Shown: positions 1-8,313 of the stretch, one piece after another
Numbering within the stretch: the stretch's first letter is position 1
How the letters are laid out: every line of letters begins with the position of its first letter
NCBI GenBank assembly: GCA_910580105.1
Contig: CAJTWN010000019.1
Coordinates: 1-26,581 of the forward strand
Length of the DNA stretch: 26,581 nucleotides
DNA from: an uncultured Clostridia bacterium
Lineage (GTDB): Bacteria; Bacillota; Clostridia; Monoglobales; Monoglobaceae
Reading direction: 5' to 3'
Notes under the pieces: generated by a model
What the model was told of the DNA's origin: nothing
Databases searched by the model: none
The model's input: the letters and a program-made list of their open reading frames with translations, nothing else
Made by a program: the position numbers and the translations under genes

Positions 1-102
1 GTATATAGAAATATTTGAATCAAGGCATGCCAGATTAAATTTTGATACTGAGAGATCATATGAATCAAAAACACACACTGCGTAAAAGCTTGTGTGTGTT
101 TT
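1..102. repeat. left terminal copy of a ~102-bp inverted repeat
   Basis: This segment is repeated in reverse complement at 26478-26581. The outermost 55 bases are identical. After them comes a 2-base length difference with one substitution, and identity then resumes to position 102. The inner half contains a perfect 16-bp hairpin whose arms are 63-78 and 92-107, with a 13-nt loop. Because the repeat reaches the very end of the window, its outer boundary is unknown. It probably belongs to a larger dispersed repeat or mobile element. Confidence 0.85.
2..85 (+). pseudogene. possible 3' end of a gene entering from outside the window
   Basis: A frame is open from base 2 to a TAA at 83-85, giving 27 residues that begin YIEIFESRHARLNF. 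The same frame exists in the right-end repeat copy, but there a 2-base difference removes the stop and it reads on. The opening YIEIF is reminiscent of the C-terminus of IS3-family transposases, but the residues after it do not match that family's usual YN-R-R-H pattern. The stop lies in the loop of the 63-107 hairpin, as expected for a gene end followed by a terminator. I do not recognise the protein. It could equally be a chance frame. Confidence 0.2.
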
Positions 103-107
103 TGATT
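63..107. terminator. perfect 16-bp hairpin, likely (bidirectional) terminator
   Basis: Arm 63-78 (AATCAAAAACACACAC) is the exact reverse complement of 92-107, with a 13-nt loop. The plus-strand 3' arm contains TTTTT and runs into GATTTTA, while the minus strand is followed by CATATG. It lies 26 bases beyond the GH38 stop codon, so it could end that operon from the right. It could also end whatever gene enters from the left. It is part of the inverted repeat, so it may instead be an element-borne structure. Confidence 0.5.
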
Positions 108-132
108 TTACATTATAGGTACAGTTTAAAAA

Positions 133-2994
133 TTATGCCTGCAGTTCAATGGTATAAATCTTTTTGGGGGCAATCTCCACATTGATCCAGCCGTCTTTAT
201 CAATTTTCAAATCTTCCTGGGGAATTTCTTCCAAAGTAACCAGTCGTGCAGACTGCCATTTGGATCCATCGCCTTTGGGCAGTTCATAATCTGCCATCTG
301 CCGGTCAATCAATGATTGCTCTGCCGGAACCGGCGCCAGCCCGCCATTGACCCGAACCGCTGTTTTTACCGTCTTTGTTGCCGGATTGAAGAGGCGGACA
401 ATATATCCTTCACCGCTTTCGCTGCGCTTTACACCGCTGACATGAAGGCCGGTGTCTTTTAATTCAATAAAGGATTTCTCCAACGGATTTTTTCCGCAGT
501 GGGTCGGTTCTATCTGTGCAGCAGCAATTTCCATATTAAACTGCTCTGCCGCCTGCCAGATACCGGCATCTTCCCAATCACCCTTATGCGGCATAAACGC
601 ATAGCGGAAACTGTGCTTACCAAGGGACTGGGAACCATTTTCAATTCTGGAATAGTTCTGTTCCTCCGGCGTAACATAAATTCTGAGCTGATAGCATCTG
701 AGCAAAGAAAGATACAGCGTATTTTGTGCATCGTCATCTGCTTCATATCCCTTCAGACCGGTGTTCAAAAGGGCAACGCCATTTTTGCCGTCGCTCAGAT
801 CGATGAAGGAATTCATCGGCTGTTCGGTCATCGGGATTTCGTCATATAGAGAATAGTCCAGCTTCTCAACTTGGCGCATTACAACGTCAAATTGCCCCTG
901 TGCGGCAACTTTTTCCGCATTGATTTGGGTTGGAAAAGCAACCTGCAAATAGTGATTCTCCACCTGATTATCAATGTTGGTGTTAAACGCAACCCAGCGT
1001 TCACCTTTGCGCAGGGTAACAAACGTCTCAATTTTATATGGCGCAAGCCGTGTGCTTCTGGATTTTTGATCCGGGTTCAGGTCTTCCGGGATTGCCCAGT
1101 TGAGGACAATGCGGTAGGTTGTTTCCAATTCACCGGTACGGACCAGGCTGACCATCGCATTTTCGCAAAGGGTGGTATAGGTTTCGTTTGTTTCGGGTGC
1201 CTTATGCTCCCAGGGGCTTCCGTTTTCTCCGGTATCTTTGAAATAACCGAGATTGTCATAGGTGCGTTTTGTTTCTTTGTCATAAACTTTAAGGGTACCA
1301 TTGGGATTGATGGTCACCACCAGATATTCATTTTCCATGGTCTGGGCCGCTGTAAGCATTGTTTTGGGCTGCGGCGCACGGGTGTTGTACAGCGGTGTTA
1401 CCTTCAGGGTTTTATAGCCCATAGAAGGAATATCCTTAACAAAAACACGGATGCTGTTCCGGCTTACAGGAAGGACATCTACGGCATCTGCCGGATCCTG
1501 CACAATCTGGTACATAGGATTGATGGTCGAGCAGTTTTGTACTGCACAAACCTCTCCTTTTTCATCACAGATGGCAAAACTGTCACACTTCCAATCCAGC
1601 GGAATTTCAAGTTCCAGCTGAACAACCTGACTTCTTTTAAAAGGCACCGGATTGTAGAGAACAAGCGCCATATCATTTTTATCCCATGCAGAGAGATCAA
1701 TATCTCCGGCAACATCCATCATCGCCCGTTCCAGTACACAGGTAGCAATTTCGCGGGACTGACGGAAACGATAATCCACATCCTCATAAACTACATCCCG
1801 ACCGCAGGCCCCAATGGAGTCATGACCATGGTTCTGCAGAAGATAATTATAGGAAAGGTCAAGGAATTCCTGGGGATACTTGGCGCCCAGGAAAGACGCA
1901 AATACACTCACTGGTTCTGCATAATAGGTGAGCAGCCGTTCTGTGTTGAAATTGTCCTGTTTTACCTTAGTTCTTGCGGAGAGAATCCATCCGAAGATTG
2001 CACTGACACTGCCCTTGGTATAAGGATAGCGCATTTCGCCCTTAAGTACCGGGGATTTGGGGTCAAAGTCCTTGATAACGCTCTGTTCAAAGTCATAGAT
2101 TGAACTGTGAAAAACATCTGCATCGTCAAAAACCTTATCACAATCTGCAATCATCTTTGCTTCCCGCATATCGGGAATAGATGAATCATGGCCGTTGGAC
2201 CAGAAACGGTGCGGCGTTGTCCATTCGCCGTCCTGTTCTGCCATGGCCTGTTTTGCCTTTTCGTCAATGAATTCCCCGTGATATTCATATTTCCGGTGGG
2301 TATACTGATACTCGTATTCACATCTTGCCGGATCTGCAAAACGGAAGATTCCATCGCCGTTGTTCCAGGCTACACGCCGGTTATCGCCGTCTTCCTTTCC
2401 ATAAAAGACGGGACGCTGCAAAATATACCATACATTATAGCGGGGCCGCTGACCAAGACGGGAAGCATAAATCCGCGTACCGTCCGCACCTTCCCAATAA
2501 AACTCTGAATGCGGCGCCATATATGTATTCAAGCCACGGTAGAAAGACGAAAAATGGATGTCAAATCCACTGTATAGCTGTGGTATCTGGGAAATTTGTC
2601 CCCAACCAAAGGGAGAATATCCCGTCTTGCTGACCTTGCCGAATTCCTTTGCAATCCGGTGACCCAGCAAAAGATTCCGCACCAGAGATTCGCCGCCGAC
2701 GCAGAATTCATCCGGCAGGCAAAACCATGGCCCGATTGCAAGCTTCCCCTCCTGCACGTATTTTTTGATAATTTCCTTTTTCTCCGGACGGATTTCAAGG
2801 TAATCCTGGATGGGAAGCGTCTGAGAATCCAGGTGGAAGTGTTTAAAATTTGGTTCCCGTTCAAAGATTTCCAGAAGCATATCCATCATATACACCAGCA
2901 TATGCCGGGTGCGCTGTGCGGAAAACTTCCATTCCCGGTCCCAATGGGTGTTGGATATAAAGTGACACTGTGTTTTTTTCTTATTTTCTGCCAT
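133..2994 (-). CDS. GH38-family alpha-mannosidase-like glycoside hydrolase
   Basis: This is a 953-residue protein of the glycoside hydrolase family 38 type. In this family a zinc-dependent N-terminal (beta/alpha)7 domain cleaves alpha-mannosides, followed by a helical middle domain and C-terminal beta domains. Family marks seen are HWDREW at 17-22 (His17 and Asp19 match zinc ligands), GPWFCLPDEF at 88-97, NGHD at 267-270 (Asp270 near the acid/base position) and QNHGHDSIG at 387-395 (His391 matches the last zinc ligand). There is no signal peptide, so it should be cytoplasmic and act on imported oligosaccharides. The segment where the family carries its nucleophile Asp (PDxFG) reads YSPFGWGQ at 126-133, with Ser127 where Asp is expected. 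Start ATG at 2994 follows AAAGGAGGGG and lies 3 bases after the HAD stop, so the two form an operon. Substrate is not certain because of the altered nucleophile region. Confidence 0.85.
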   Translation of the reverse strand: MAENKKKTQCHFISNTHWDREWKFSAQRTRHMLVYMMDMLLEIFEREPNFKHFHLDSQTLPIQDYLEIRPEKKEIIKKYVQEGKLAIGPWFCLPDEFCVGGESLVRNLLLGHRIAKEFGKVSKTGYSPFGWGQISQIPQLYSGFDIHFSSFYRGLNTYMAPHSEFYWEGADGTRIYASRLGQRPRYNVWYILQRPVFYGKEDGDNRRVAWNNGDGIFRFADPARCEYEYQYTHRKYEYHGEFIDEKAKQAMAEQDGEWTTPHRFWSNGHDSSIPDMREAKMIADCDKVFDDADVFHSSIYDFEQSVIKDFDPKSPVLKGEMRYPYTKGSVSAIFGWILSARTKVKQDNFNTERLLTYYAEPVSVFASFLGAKYPQEFLDLSYNYLLQNHGHDSIGACGRDVVYEDVDYRFRQSREIATCVLERAMMDVAGDIDLSAWDKNDMALVLYNPVPFKRSQVVQLELEIPLDWKCDSFAICDEKGEVCAVQNCSTINPMYQIVQDPADAVDVLPVSRNSIRVFVKDIPSMGYKTLKVTPLYNTRAPQPKTMLTAAQTMENEYLVVTINPNGTLKVYDKETKRTYDNLGYFKDTGENGSPWEHKAPETNETYTTLCENAMVSLVRTGELETTYRIVLNWAIPEDLNPDQKSRSTRLAPYKIETFVTLRKGERWVAFNTNIDNQVENHYLQVAFPTQINAEKVAAQGQFDVVMRQVEKLDYSLYDEIPMTEQPMNSFIDLSDGKNGVALLNTGLKGYEADDDAQNTLYLSLLRCYQLRIYVTPEEQNYSRIENGSQSLGKHSFRYAFMPHKGDWEDAGIWQAAEQFNMEIAAAQIEPTHCGKNPLEKSFIELKDTGLHVSGVKRSESGEGYIVRLFNPATKTVKTAVRVNGGLAPVPAEQSLIDRQMADYELPKGDGSKWQSARLVTLEEIPQEDLKIDKDGWINVEIAPKKIYTIELQA

Positions 2995-2997
2995 TTA

Positions 2998-3990
2998 TTA
3001 CCCCTCCTTTATAATTTTCAGAATATCTTCCAACGTATTACAATAGTGCTGGCACATGGGCATGGTGCCGCTGCTTTCTATGTTGCCGCCTGCAAGACCG
3101 ATGGTCGGATAACCGGCAATACGCCCCGAGCAGACACCAGCGCCGCTGTCTTCGATACAGATGACATGATTCCGCTCTTCAAAACCAATTCCAAGACCCA
3201 CCGCACAGGTTTCGGCATAAAGCCATGGATGGGGCTTGGGCGACAATTCGCCAAGGGTGCCGACAGAGCCTTTTCTGAGCGGAAAACCGGCAGAAATGAT
3301 GGCGTCATAAAAATCTTTGGGATCACCCATCTTAAGAGTTTTGAATGCAGACAGGATTTCCGGCCAGGCCTTCTCATACAAGCCGGAGGTCACCAGGCCA
3401 ATCTTGATGCCCATCTCTTTTAACGCAAACAAAAAGTCCTTAAGCCCAGGGGTGGGCACAAACGCATTTTCTCTGCCCCGGCCCTCCATAATTTCTTTCA
3501 TTTCCCGATTAACATGTTCAAAATAGAAGTTTCTTGCATCCTCTAAAGACGCCTCCGGACAATACTTTTTGATACAATATTTCAAATGTTCGGACACACT
3601 ATGACCGGAGACGAAAGGAATGTCCTCCTGTTCCAGCTGGAATTTCGGGTTCTTCAGCAGACTGGCTGTGGTTTGTTCAATTATCCAAATCCAAAACTCC
3701 TCACTGCGTACGCTTGTTCCGTCCAAATCCATCAAAACTGCTTTTACCGGCCTTTCGATCTGGGCAGGATGAACCGGATAATAAGCCGGATAGCCCAATG
3801 CAGATTTCACATAGGCAAGGGTATGGGTACCAAAGTCCACAAACTCAACCTTTTTGTCTCCTGTTGTTACAATCGCCTGTACCCCCTGCTGTCCGGACTG
3901 AAATCTTCCGTCCGATGTTCTCTCAATTTTTGAAAAACCTGCGTCACCGGAAATATCCCCGATGCCAGGTAAGTTTAATAAGCTGCTCAT
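2998..3990 (-). CDS. HAD-superfamily hydrolase (beta-phosphoglucomutase-like) with N-terminal extension
   Basis: This 330-residue protein has a full set of HAD motifs: DLDGT at 88-92 (Asp88 nucleophile, Asp90 acid/base), VTSG at 200-203, Lys252 in KPHP, and the acidic pair Glu280-Asp281 in IEDSGAG. A helical cap lies between motifs I and II, as in the subfamily I phosphatases and phosphomutases. These enzymes act on small phosphorylated sugars, so a sugar-phosphate substrate linked to the mannosidase next door is a reasonable guess. About 80 residues precede motif I, which is longer than usual; this extension is not recognised. Start ATG at 3990 has GGAGGAAATAA before it. The gene is first in the operon with the GH38 gene and is read from the promoter at 4032-4059. 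Confidence 0.85.
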   Translation of the reverse strand: MSSLLNLPGIGDISGDAGFSKIERTSDGRFQSGQQGVQAIVTTGDKKVEFVDFGTHTLAYVKSALGYPAYYPVHPAQIERPVKAVLMDLDGTSVRSEEFWIWIIEQTTASLLKNPKFQLEQEDIPFVSGHSVSEHLKYCIKKYCPEASLEDARNFYFEHVNREMKEIMEGRGRENAFVPTPGLKDFLFALKEMGIKIGLVTSGLYEKAWPEILSAFKTLKMGDPKDFYDAIISAGFPLRKGSVGTLGELSPKPHPWLYAETCAVGLGIGFEERNHVICIEDSGAGVCSGRIAGYPTIGLAGGNIESSGTMPMCQHYCNTLEDILKIIKEG

Positions 3991-4031
3991 TTATTTCCTC
4001 CCATGTATGTACTTGATAAAATTTCCTTATA

Positions 4032-4059
4032 ATCATATCATATTCCCAGAATATTTCAA
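4032..4059 (-). promoter_or_regulatory. sigma-A promoter for the HAD-GH38 operon
   Basis: On the minus strand there is a TTGAAA box (4059-4054), a 16-bp spacer and TATGAT (4037-4032). It lies about 40 bp upstream of the HAD start and just downstream of a minus-strand terminator (4089-4120), which isolates it from crcB transcription. Confidence 0.55.
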
Positions 4060-4088
4060 CAAAAAAAGGGTTGTTTGGGAAAGAAACC

Positions 4089-4120
4089 AAAAAAAGTCCC
4101 CCCAAAAAGAGGAGACTTTT
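4089..4120 (-). terminator. intrinsic terminator downstream of crcB
   Basis: Read on the minus strand, arms 4120-4109 and 4103-4092 form a 12-bp stem with two G-U pairs and a UUUUU loop, followed by a run of seven U. Only the minus strand pairs fully; on the plus strand the two wobbles become C-A mismatches. This gives a clear direction and assigns it to the crcB transcript. Confidence 0.7.
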
Positions 4121-4253
4121 GTACAAGAGAAAAAGTTTGTCCTACGATAACCCGAAATGGCGCACCGTCCGGAAAAAAGTGTTCTGTCAAAATAAGCCGT
4201 TCATTTTTTTGAACAGGACGATAAAAGATATAAAAAAGAAGACGCATTTTTAT

Positions 4254-4619
4254 TCAGGCAAAGGTTTTCGCCATGATACATCCAAGCCATACTCCTGCCA
4301 GGCAGAGAAAAACACTTCCGGCGGCATAGAGTACGCCAATTGTTGCTTTCCCCTGCTGAAAGAGAGAAAAAGTTTCCAAAGAAAATGTTGAAAAGGTGGT
4401 AAAACCACCACAGAAGCCAGTCTTTAAAAACAGCGATACATTATCAGGCCAGCCCTGTTTTTCAGCGATTCCGCTCAGCAAACCAATCAAAAATGCCCCT
4501 GTGAAATTAATGATCAGGGTTATGGCAGGAAATACTGTGTTCACAGGCAGCAGTCCCAAAACATATCTTGCCACGGCGCCAATACATCCGCCGGCACCTA
4601 CCCAAAGCGCCGCCGTCAC
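4254..4619 (-). CDS. crcB: fluoride channel Fluc/CrcB
   Basis: A 121-residue membrane protein that exports fluoride as a dual-topology dimer. Four hydrophobic segments are visible. The family signatures are GAVARY at 14-19 (conserved Arg18), NFTGAFLIG at 38-46 (pore Asn38) and GFCGGFTTFSTFSLE at 68-82, which holds the phenylalanine-box residues Phe76 and Phe79. Length is typical. The start is GTG at 4619, whose bases overlap the upstream stop (GTGA, 4-base overlap), so translation is coupled to the redox protein gene before it. Only one crcB is present, consistent with a homodimer. No fluoride riboswitch is visible; the leader before the upstream gene is too short for one. The transcript likely ends at 4089-4120. 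Confidence 0.93.
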   Translation of the reverse strand: MTAALWVGAGGCIGAVARYVLGLLPVNTVFPAITLIINFTGAFLIGLLSGIAEKQGWPDNVSLFLKTGFCGGFTTFSTFSLETFSLFQQGKATIGVLYAAGSVFLCLAGVWLGCIMAKTFA

Positions 4620-5098
4620 GCCTGCTGCACCTCTTTGGTATCAAATGGATGTTCATTGATATATTGTTCCATAATTTCTGTGGCACAGCCCACCAGCTCT
4701 ACACAGGGACGTTTTTTATAATACCCTTCTGTGCGCGGGGCCGGTGTCGGGTCGTCCGGGCCGTTTTTCTGAAGGCCCAGCAAATCCCGGCAGATGATAG
4801 AGGGGTTGCTCTTTAAAAATTCCGCTGCCAGTTCCTGAATCCGCGCATAATGTTCTTTTTTTCCGGCACTGTCTTTGGGTGAATCATAGCCGTAAAGCAG
4901 TCCTGCCACCATAAACATGCCGGAAACCGTGCCGCAAACCTCACGGAGACGCCCCATGCCGCCGCCAAAGGAAGCGGAAATACGCATCGCTGTCTCTATA
5001 TCTAAACCACAGAGGTCGCAAAATGCGCCCACAACTGCCTGCGAACAGTTGTATCCCTCTTTGAATAATGCCATCGCATGTTCTTTTCTTGTCATCAT
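4616..5098 (-). CDS. C_GCAxxG_C_C family redox-active protein
   Basis: This 160-residue protein has the spaced cysteines of the C_GCAxxG_C_C family (putative redox or metal-binding, function unproven): Cys18 in NCSQ, Cys55 in CGTVSG after a glycine-rich GGGMG stretch, Cys103 in IICRDLLG and Cys132 in RPCVEL. The third position of the CGAxxG-like motif is Thr rather than Ala. There is no signal peptide, so it is cytosolic. Two ATGs are adjacent at the start (5098 and 5095). The GGAGG lies only 2 nt before the first but 5 nt before the second, so 5095 is the better start. It is the first gene of a two-gene operon with crcB, sharing a 4-base overlap. Confidence 0.85.
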   Translation of the reverse strand: MMTRKEHAMALFKEGYNCSQAVVGAFCDLCGLDIETAMRISASFGGGMGRLREVCGTVSGMFMVAGLLYGYDSPKDSAGKKEHYARIQELAAEFLKSNPSIICRDLLGLQKNGPDDPTPAPRTEGYYKKRPCVELVGCATEIMEQYINEHPFDTKEVQQA

Positions 5099-5165
5099 GT
5101 CCTCCTTACAGTTTCACTGATTTACTTCTCTTTTTCATTGGAAAGGAAGCCGAATTTCATCTTTT

Positions 5166-5193
5166 ATTATAGCAAAGGCTGAAAAAAATGCAA
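5166..5193 (-). promoter_or_regulatory. sigma-A promoter for the redox protein-crcB operon
   Basis: On the minus strand there is a TTGCAT box (5193-5188), a 16-bp spacer and a consensus TATAAT (5171-5166). This leaves a leader of roughly 60 nt before the start at 5095/5098. It diverges from the ftsK promoter about 120 bp away. Confidence 0.65.
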
Positions 5194-5285
5194 CCATCTT
5201 TTCGCTTTTTCAACAAACAAGAAAAAGATTCAGCATAAATCTGATGATTTGAAAGGGAAATGTAATATCCATTACCAATTTTTAT

Positions 5286-5331
5286 GGTATACTATGATGT
5301 GGTAGAGTAGCTCTATTTTTAGCAAATAGAG
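5286..5331 (+). promoter_or_regulatory. extended -10 promoter and leader hairpin for ftsK
   Basis: TGGTATACT (5285-5293 region) is an extended -10 with TATACT at 5288-5293; no good -35 lies 16-18 bp upstream. Downstream, CTCTATTT (5311-5318) and AAATAGAG (5324-5331) form an 8-bp hairpin with a 5-nt loop. The hairpin ends just before the AAAGGAG ribosome binding site, so it could tune translation of ftsK. Confidence 0.5.
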
Positions 5332-5350
5332 AGAAAAAGGAGAAAATTCA

Positions 5351-8110
5351 ATGGCGCAAACAAAAAAGAGCGGGACCGCAGCGAAAAAAAGAGGCCGTGC
5401 CCAGACGGCAAAAAAACCGCCTGCCAAAACAAATAAACGGACGACACCACAAAAATCGGCAGAAGAAATACAACAGCTGCGACGGCTGCGCAATGAAATC
5501 AAAGGAATCGTTTTAATCGCATTGGGATTGTTTTTGGGATTTGTCTTTTTGTTTCCGGACAGTACCGGCAGTGTGGGACATTTCTTAAAGGACTTGTTCT
5601 TCGGCCTGTTCGGCTGGATATGTACAATCACCTTTCTCTGCGTCATCCTGATGGGCGTCAATGTTTTAATGAACAAAGACGGCGGAAGCTGGAAAAAAAT
5701 CTGCCTGCTTTTGGGTTTGGTTATGCTGACTTCCGTGATTCTCAGCCTGTTTTCCGGAGACCGGACCTTTGACGATCCGGGTTTTGTGGGAAATATCAAA
5801 CAGATGTATGATTTGGGGACTTCCGGTCATGGCGGCGGCGTCATCGGCGGCGGATTGTGCCGAATTCTTGTGACCGCGATTGGAACGGCAGGTGCATGGG
5901 TTTTGGCTGTTGCGCTGGAGCTGATTCTTATTATTTTGCTGACAGGCGTATCGGTAATCGGACTTGTCCGGCAGTTTGCAGGATATGTACAGGAACGGGC
6001 ACAGATTTCCAGAGAAAGCCGGGAAGAACGAAAAGAAATTGAACGCAAACCTGAACCGGAACCAAAGAGGCCGCGTACAAAAGAGGGAACTGCAAAGAAA
6101 TCAGAGAAAAAGCCAAAAGCATCTGCCTTCTTTGATCAATATTTCACCGGCGAAAAGATAATTGATGATTCGCCAAAGGCAGAGCCGGAAGAAAACGACG
6201 GCAGTATAAAAGAACAATCTGCCTGGGAGGATATGCCCAAACGGTTCACTTTCGAAGAAGATGACCAACTGCTGAAAGATTTATTCCCGGAAGAAGAGAC
6301 AAAACAAATTTTTGACGAAGACCTGCCTTTTGAAATCGACAATATGAAGACCGGGGTACTCACCGCACTTCCGGATGAAAATGGTGAATATAAAAAGCCG
6401 GTGGAAAATGAAGAGGGGACGGACTATGAGCCCCCCAGCCAGGCGAAGCTTGAGGATGTGCTGGATCCTCTGACCAAAAAGGCACTGAAAACCGGCGCCG
6501 CTATGGACGAAGCCGTGGTGCGCGGACGGCATATGGCCACAGAGGAAACACAGACACCCGAAGAACAGATACAGAACCAGATTGAAGAAGACCGGTCGTT
6601 GCTGCCGAGAGTGATTCAGTATCATATGCCCACAACAGACCTGCTGGAAAAACCACAGGCAAAAAATAAAACCAAAGCAGAAGTTAAGCGTGAACTGGAG
6701 GAAAAAGCCAACCGCCTTCTTGCAACACTCAGCAGTTTTAAAGTAGACGCCAATATCATTAACATTACCCAGGGTCCTTCGGTCACACGGTTTGAACTAC
6801 AGCCCGGTTTCGGCGTGAAGGTTTCGAAAATTACCGGTCTTGCAGATGATATTGCACTCAGCCTTGCGGCTCCGGGTGTGCGGATTGAAGCGCCCATTCC
6901 CGGTAAATCCGCCATCGGTATTGAGATACCAAATGCCCATCCCAACCCGGTACATATCCGCGAAGTCATTGACAGTGATAAATTCAGAAACTTCAAATCT
7001 AAAACAGCATTTGCATTGGGAAAGGACATCAGCGGCAACAATGTCGTAGCAGACATTGCAAACTTCCCCCATGTTTTGATTGCCGGCGCGACCGGATCAG
7101 GAAAGAGTGTCTGTATCAATTCACTGATTACCAGTATTTTATTCAAAGCAAAACCGGACGAAGTCAAAATGATAATGGTTGACCCCAAAATGGTAGAACT
7201 TGGCGTCTATAATGGAATTCCCCATCTGCTGATTCCGGTGGTCACCGATCCGAAACATGCCGCCGGTGCCCTCAACTGGGCGGTGGGCGAAATGAAAAAC
7301 CGGTATAATCTGCTGAAAGACAACAAGGTAAGAAATTTAAAGGGCTATAATCAATTGATGGAGGAAAACGGAGAACCGGAAGCAAAACTGCCCGAAATTG
7401 TCATCATTATTGACGAGCTTGCCGATTTGATGATGGCAGCAAAAAATGAAGTGGAAGATGCCATCAACAGCCTTGCCGCCCTTGCCCGCGCGGCCGGAAT
7501 GTATCTGGTTATCGCAACCCAGCGTCCGTCTGTCAATGTCATTACCGGTGTTATCAAGGCCAATGTTCCATCGCGTATATCCTTTGCAGTATCTTCCCAG
7601 GTGGACAGCCGCACCATCATTGACTCTCCCGGCGCCGAAAAGCTTTTGGGAAAAGGTGATATGCTCTACAGCCCACGGGGAGAAATTAAACCATTGCGTG
7701 TACAGGGGAATTTTGTGTCCGATCATGAAATTGAAGACATAATTACGTTTATAAAAAGCCAATATGAGGCAGAATATGATGAAAGCATCATTGAAAATAT
7801 TGAAAAGGAACATGAACGCGTAGCGGCAGACCTGGACAGCAGCGGCACAGAAACAGCTGCGGCGGGAGAATCAGCCGGACAGGACCACAAGGATGCCCTT
7901 TTCTATGATGCAGTTGAAATGGTATTGGAAAGCGGCCAGGCTTCGGTGGCAATGTTCCAGCGGAAATTCAAAATCGGCTATCAGCGGGCTGCAAGATTAA
8001 TCGACCAGATGGAAGAACGCCGGATTATCGGCCCATATGAAGGGACAAAGCCGCGCCAGGTCTTGATTACACGCCAGGAATTCAATGAAATGCGTTTTCA
8101 TAATGAGTAA
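5351..8110 (+). CDS. ftsK: DNA translocase FtsK/SpoIIIE
   Basis: A 919-residue membrane-anchored ATP-driven DNA pump that clears chromosome from the division septum; in sporulating relatives it also packs DNA into the forespore. The order is a Lys-rich N-terminus (1-35), about four membrane segments within 50-205, a charged Pro/Glu-rich linker to about 430, the alpha/beta motor, and a C-terminal winged-helix gamma domain near 845-910 that reads KOPS/SRS sites. The Walker A motif is GATGSGKS at 579-586 and the Walker B motif is IIIDELAD with Asp688-Glu689. Start ATG follows AAAGGAG with a 9-nt gap. Sequence alone does not separate FtsK from SpoIIIE; a family-level call is firm. Confidence 0.95.
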   Translation: MAQTKKSGTAAKKRGRAQTAKKPPAKTNKRTTPQKSAEEIQQLRRLRNEIKGIVLIALGLFLGFVFLFPDSTGSVGHFLKDLFFGLFGWICTITFLCVILMGVNVLMNKDGGSWKKICLLLGLVMLTSVILSLFSGDRTFDDPGFVGNIKQMYDLGTSGHGGGVIGGGLCRILVTAIGTAGAWVLAVALELILIILLTGVSVIGLVRQFAGYVQERAQISRESREERKEIERKPEPEPKRPRTKEGTAKKSEKKPKASAFFDQYFTGEKIIDDSPKAEPEENDGSIKEQSAWEDMPKRFTFEEDDQLLKDLFPEEETKQIFDEDLPFEIDNMKTGVLTALPDENGEYKKPVENEEGTDYEPPSQAKLEDVLDPLTKKALKTGAAMDEAVVRGRHMATEETQTPEEQIQNQIEEDRSLLPRVIQYHMPTTDLLEKPQAKNKTKAEVKRELEEKANRLLATLSSFKVDANIINITQGPSVTRFELQPGFGVKVSKITGLADDIALSLAAPGVRIEAPIPGKSAIGIEIPNAHPNPVHIREVIDSDKFRNFKSKTAFALGKDISGNNVVADIANFPHVLIAGATGSGKSVCINSLITSILFKAKPDEVKMIMVDPKMVELGVYNGIPHLLIPVVTDPKHAAGALNWAVGEMKNRYNLLKDNKVRNLKGYNQLMEENGEPEAKLPEIVIIIDELADLMMAAKNEVEDAINSLAALARAAGMYLVIATQRPSVNVITGVIKANVPSRISFAVSSQVDSRTIIDSPGAEKLLGKGDMLYSPRGEIKPLRVQGNFVSDHEIEDIITFIKSQYEAEYDESIIENIEKEHERVAADLDSSGTETAAAGESAGQDHKDALFYDAVEMVLESGQASVAMFQRKFKIGYQRAARLIDQMEERRIIGPYEGTKPRQVLITRQEFNEMRFHNE

Positions 8111-8125
8111 TTTTGTTATTTATTT

Positions 8126-8185
8126 TGCACAATCCGTATCGAAAAAATAGAATTTTCAACGGTTTTTTCTCCGGAAATTTGTGCA
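8126..8185. other. nested long stem-loop between ftsK and HU
   Basis: Three consecutive arm pairs nest around one loop: TGCACAA 8126-8132 with 8179-8185, TCCG 8133-8136 with CGGA 8172-8175, and GAAAAAA 8141-8147 with 8163-8169. It starts 16 bases after the ftsK stop and lacks a terminal T run. It could be a weak ftsK terminator, an mRNA 3' protector or a leader element of HU. The rest of 8186-8300 is AT-rich without a promoter I would defend. Confidence 0.4.
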
Positions 8186-8313
8186 TTTATACAAAAATTG
8201 GTTTTTGAGTAATTTTTAATAAAAAACATATGGAAAAATTACAATTTTTGTAGTAATATGTTCATGTATTGGGAAAATAATATTATTAGATTTATAAAAG
8301 GAGATTTAAAAAA

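Noticed and set aside
871..2103. A 410-codon plus-strand frame opposite the GH38 gene
   Set aside because: It is antisense to a gene with clear family motifs, lacks a ribosome binding site, and its composition is that of a reverse-strand shadow.
5099..5165. Fluoride riboswitch for crcB
   Set aside because: The leader after the TATAAT is about 60 nt and shows none of the expected conserved fold, so I do not call one.
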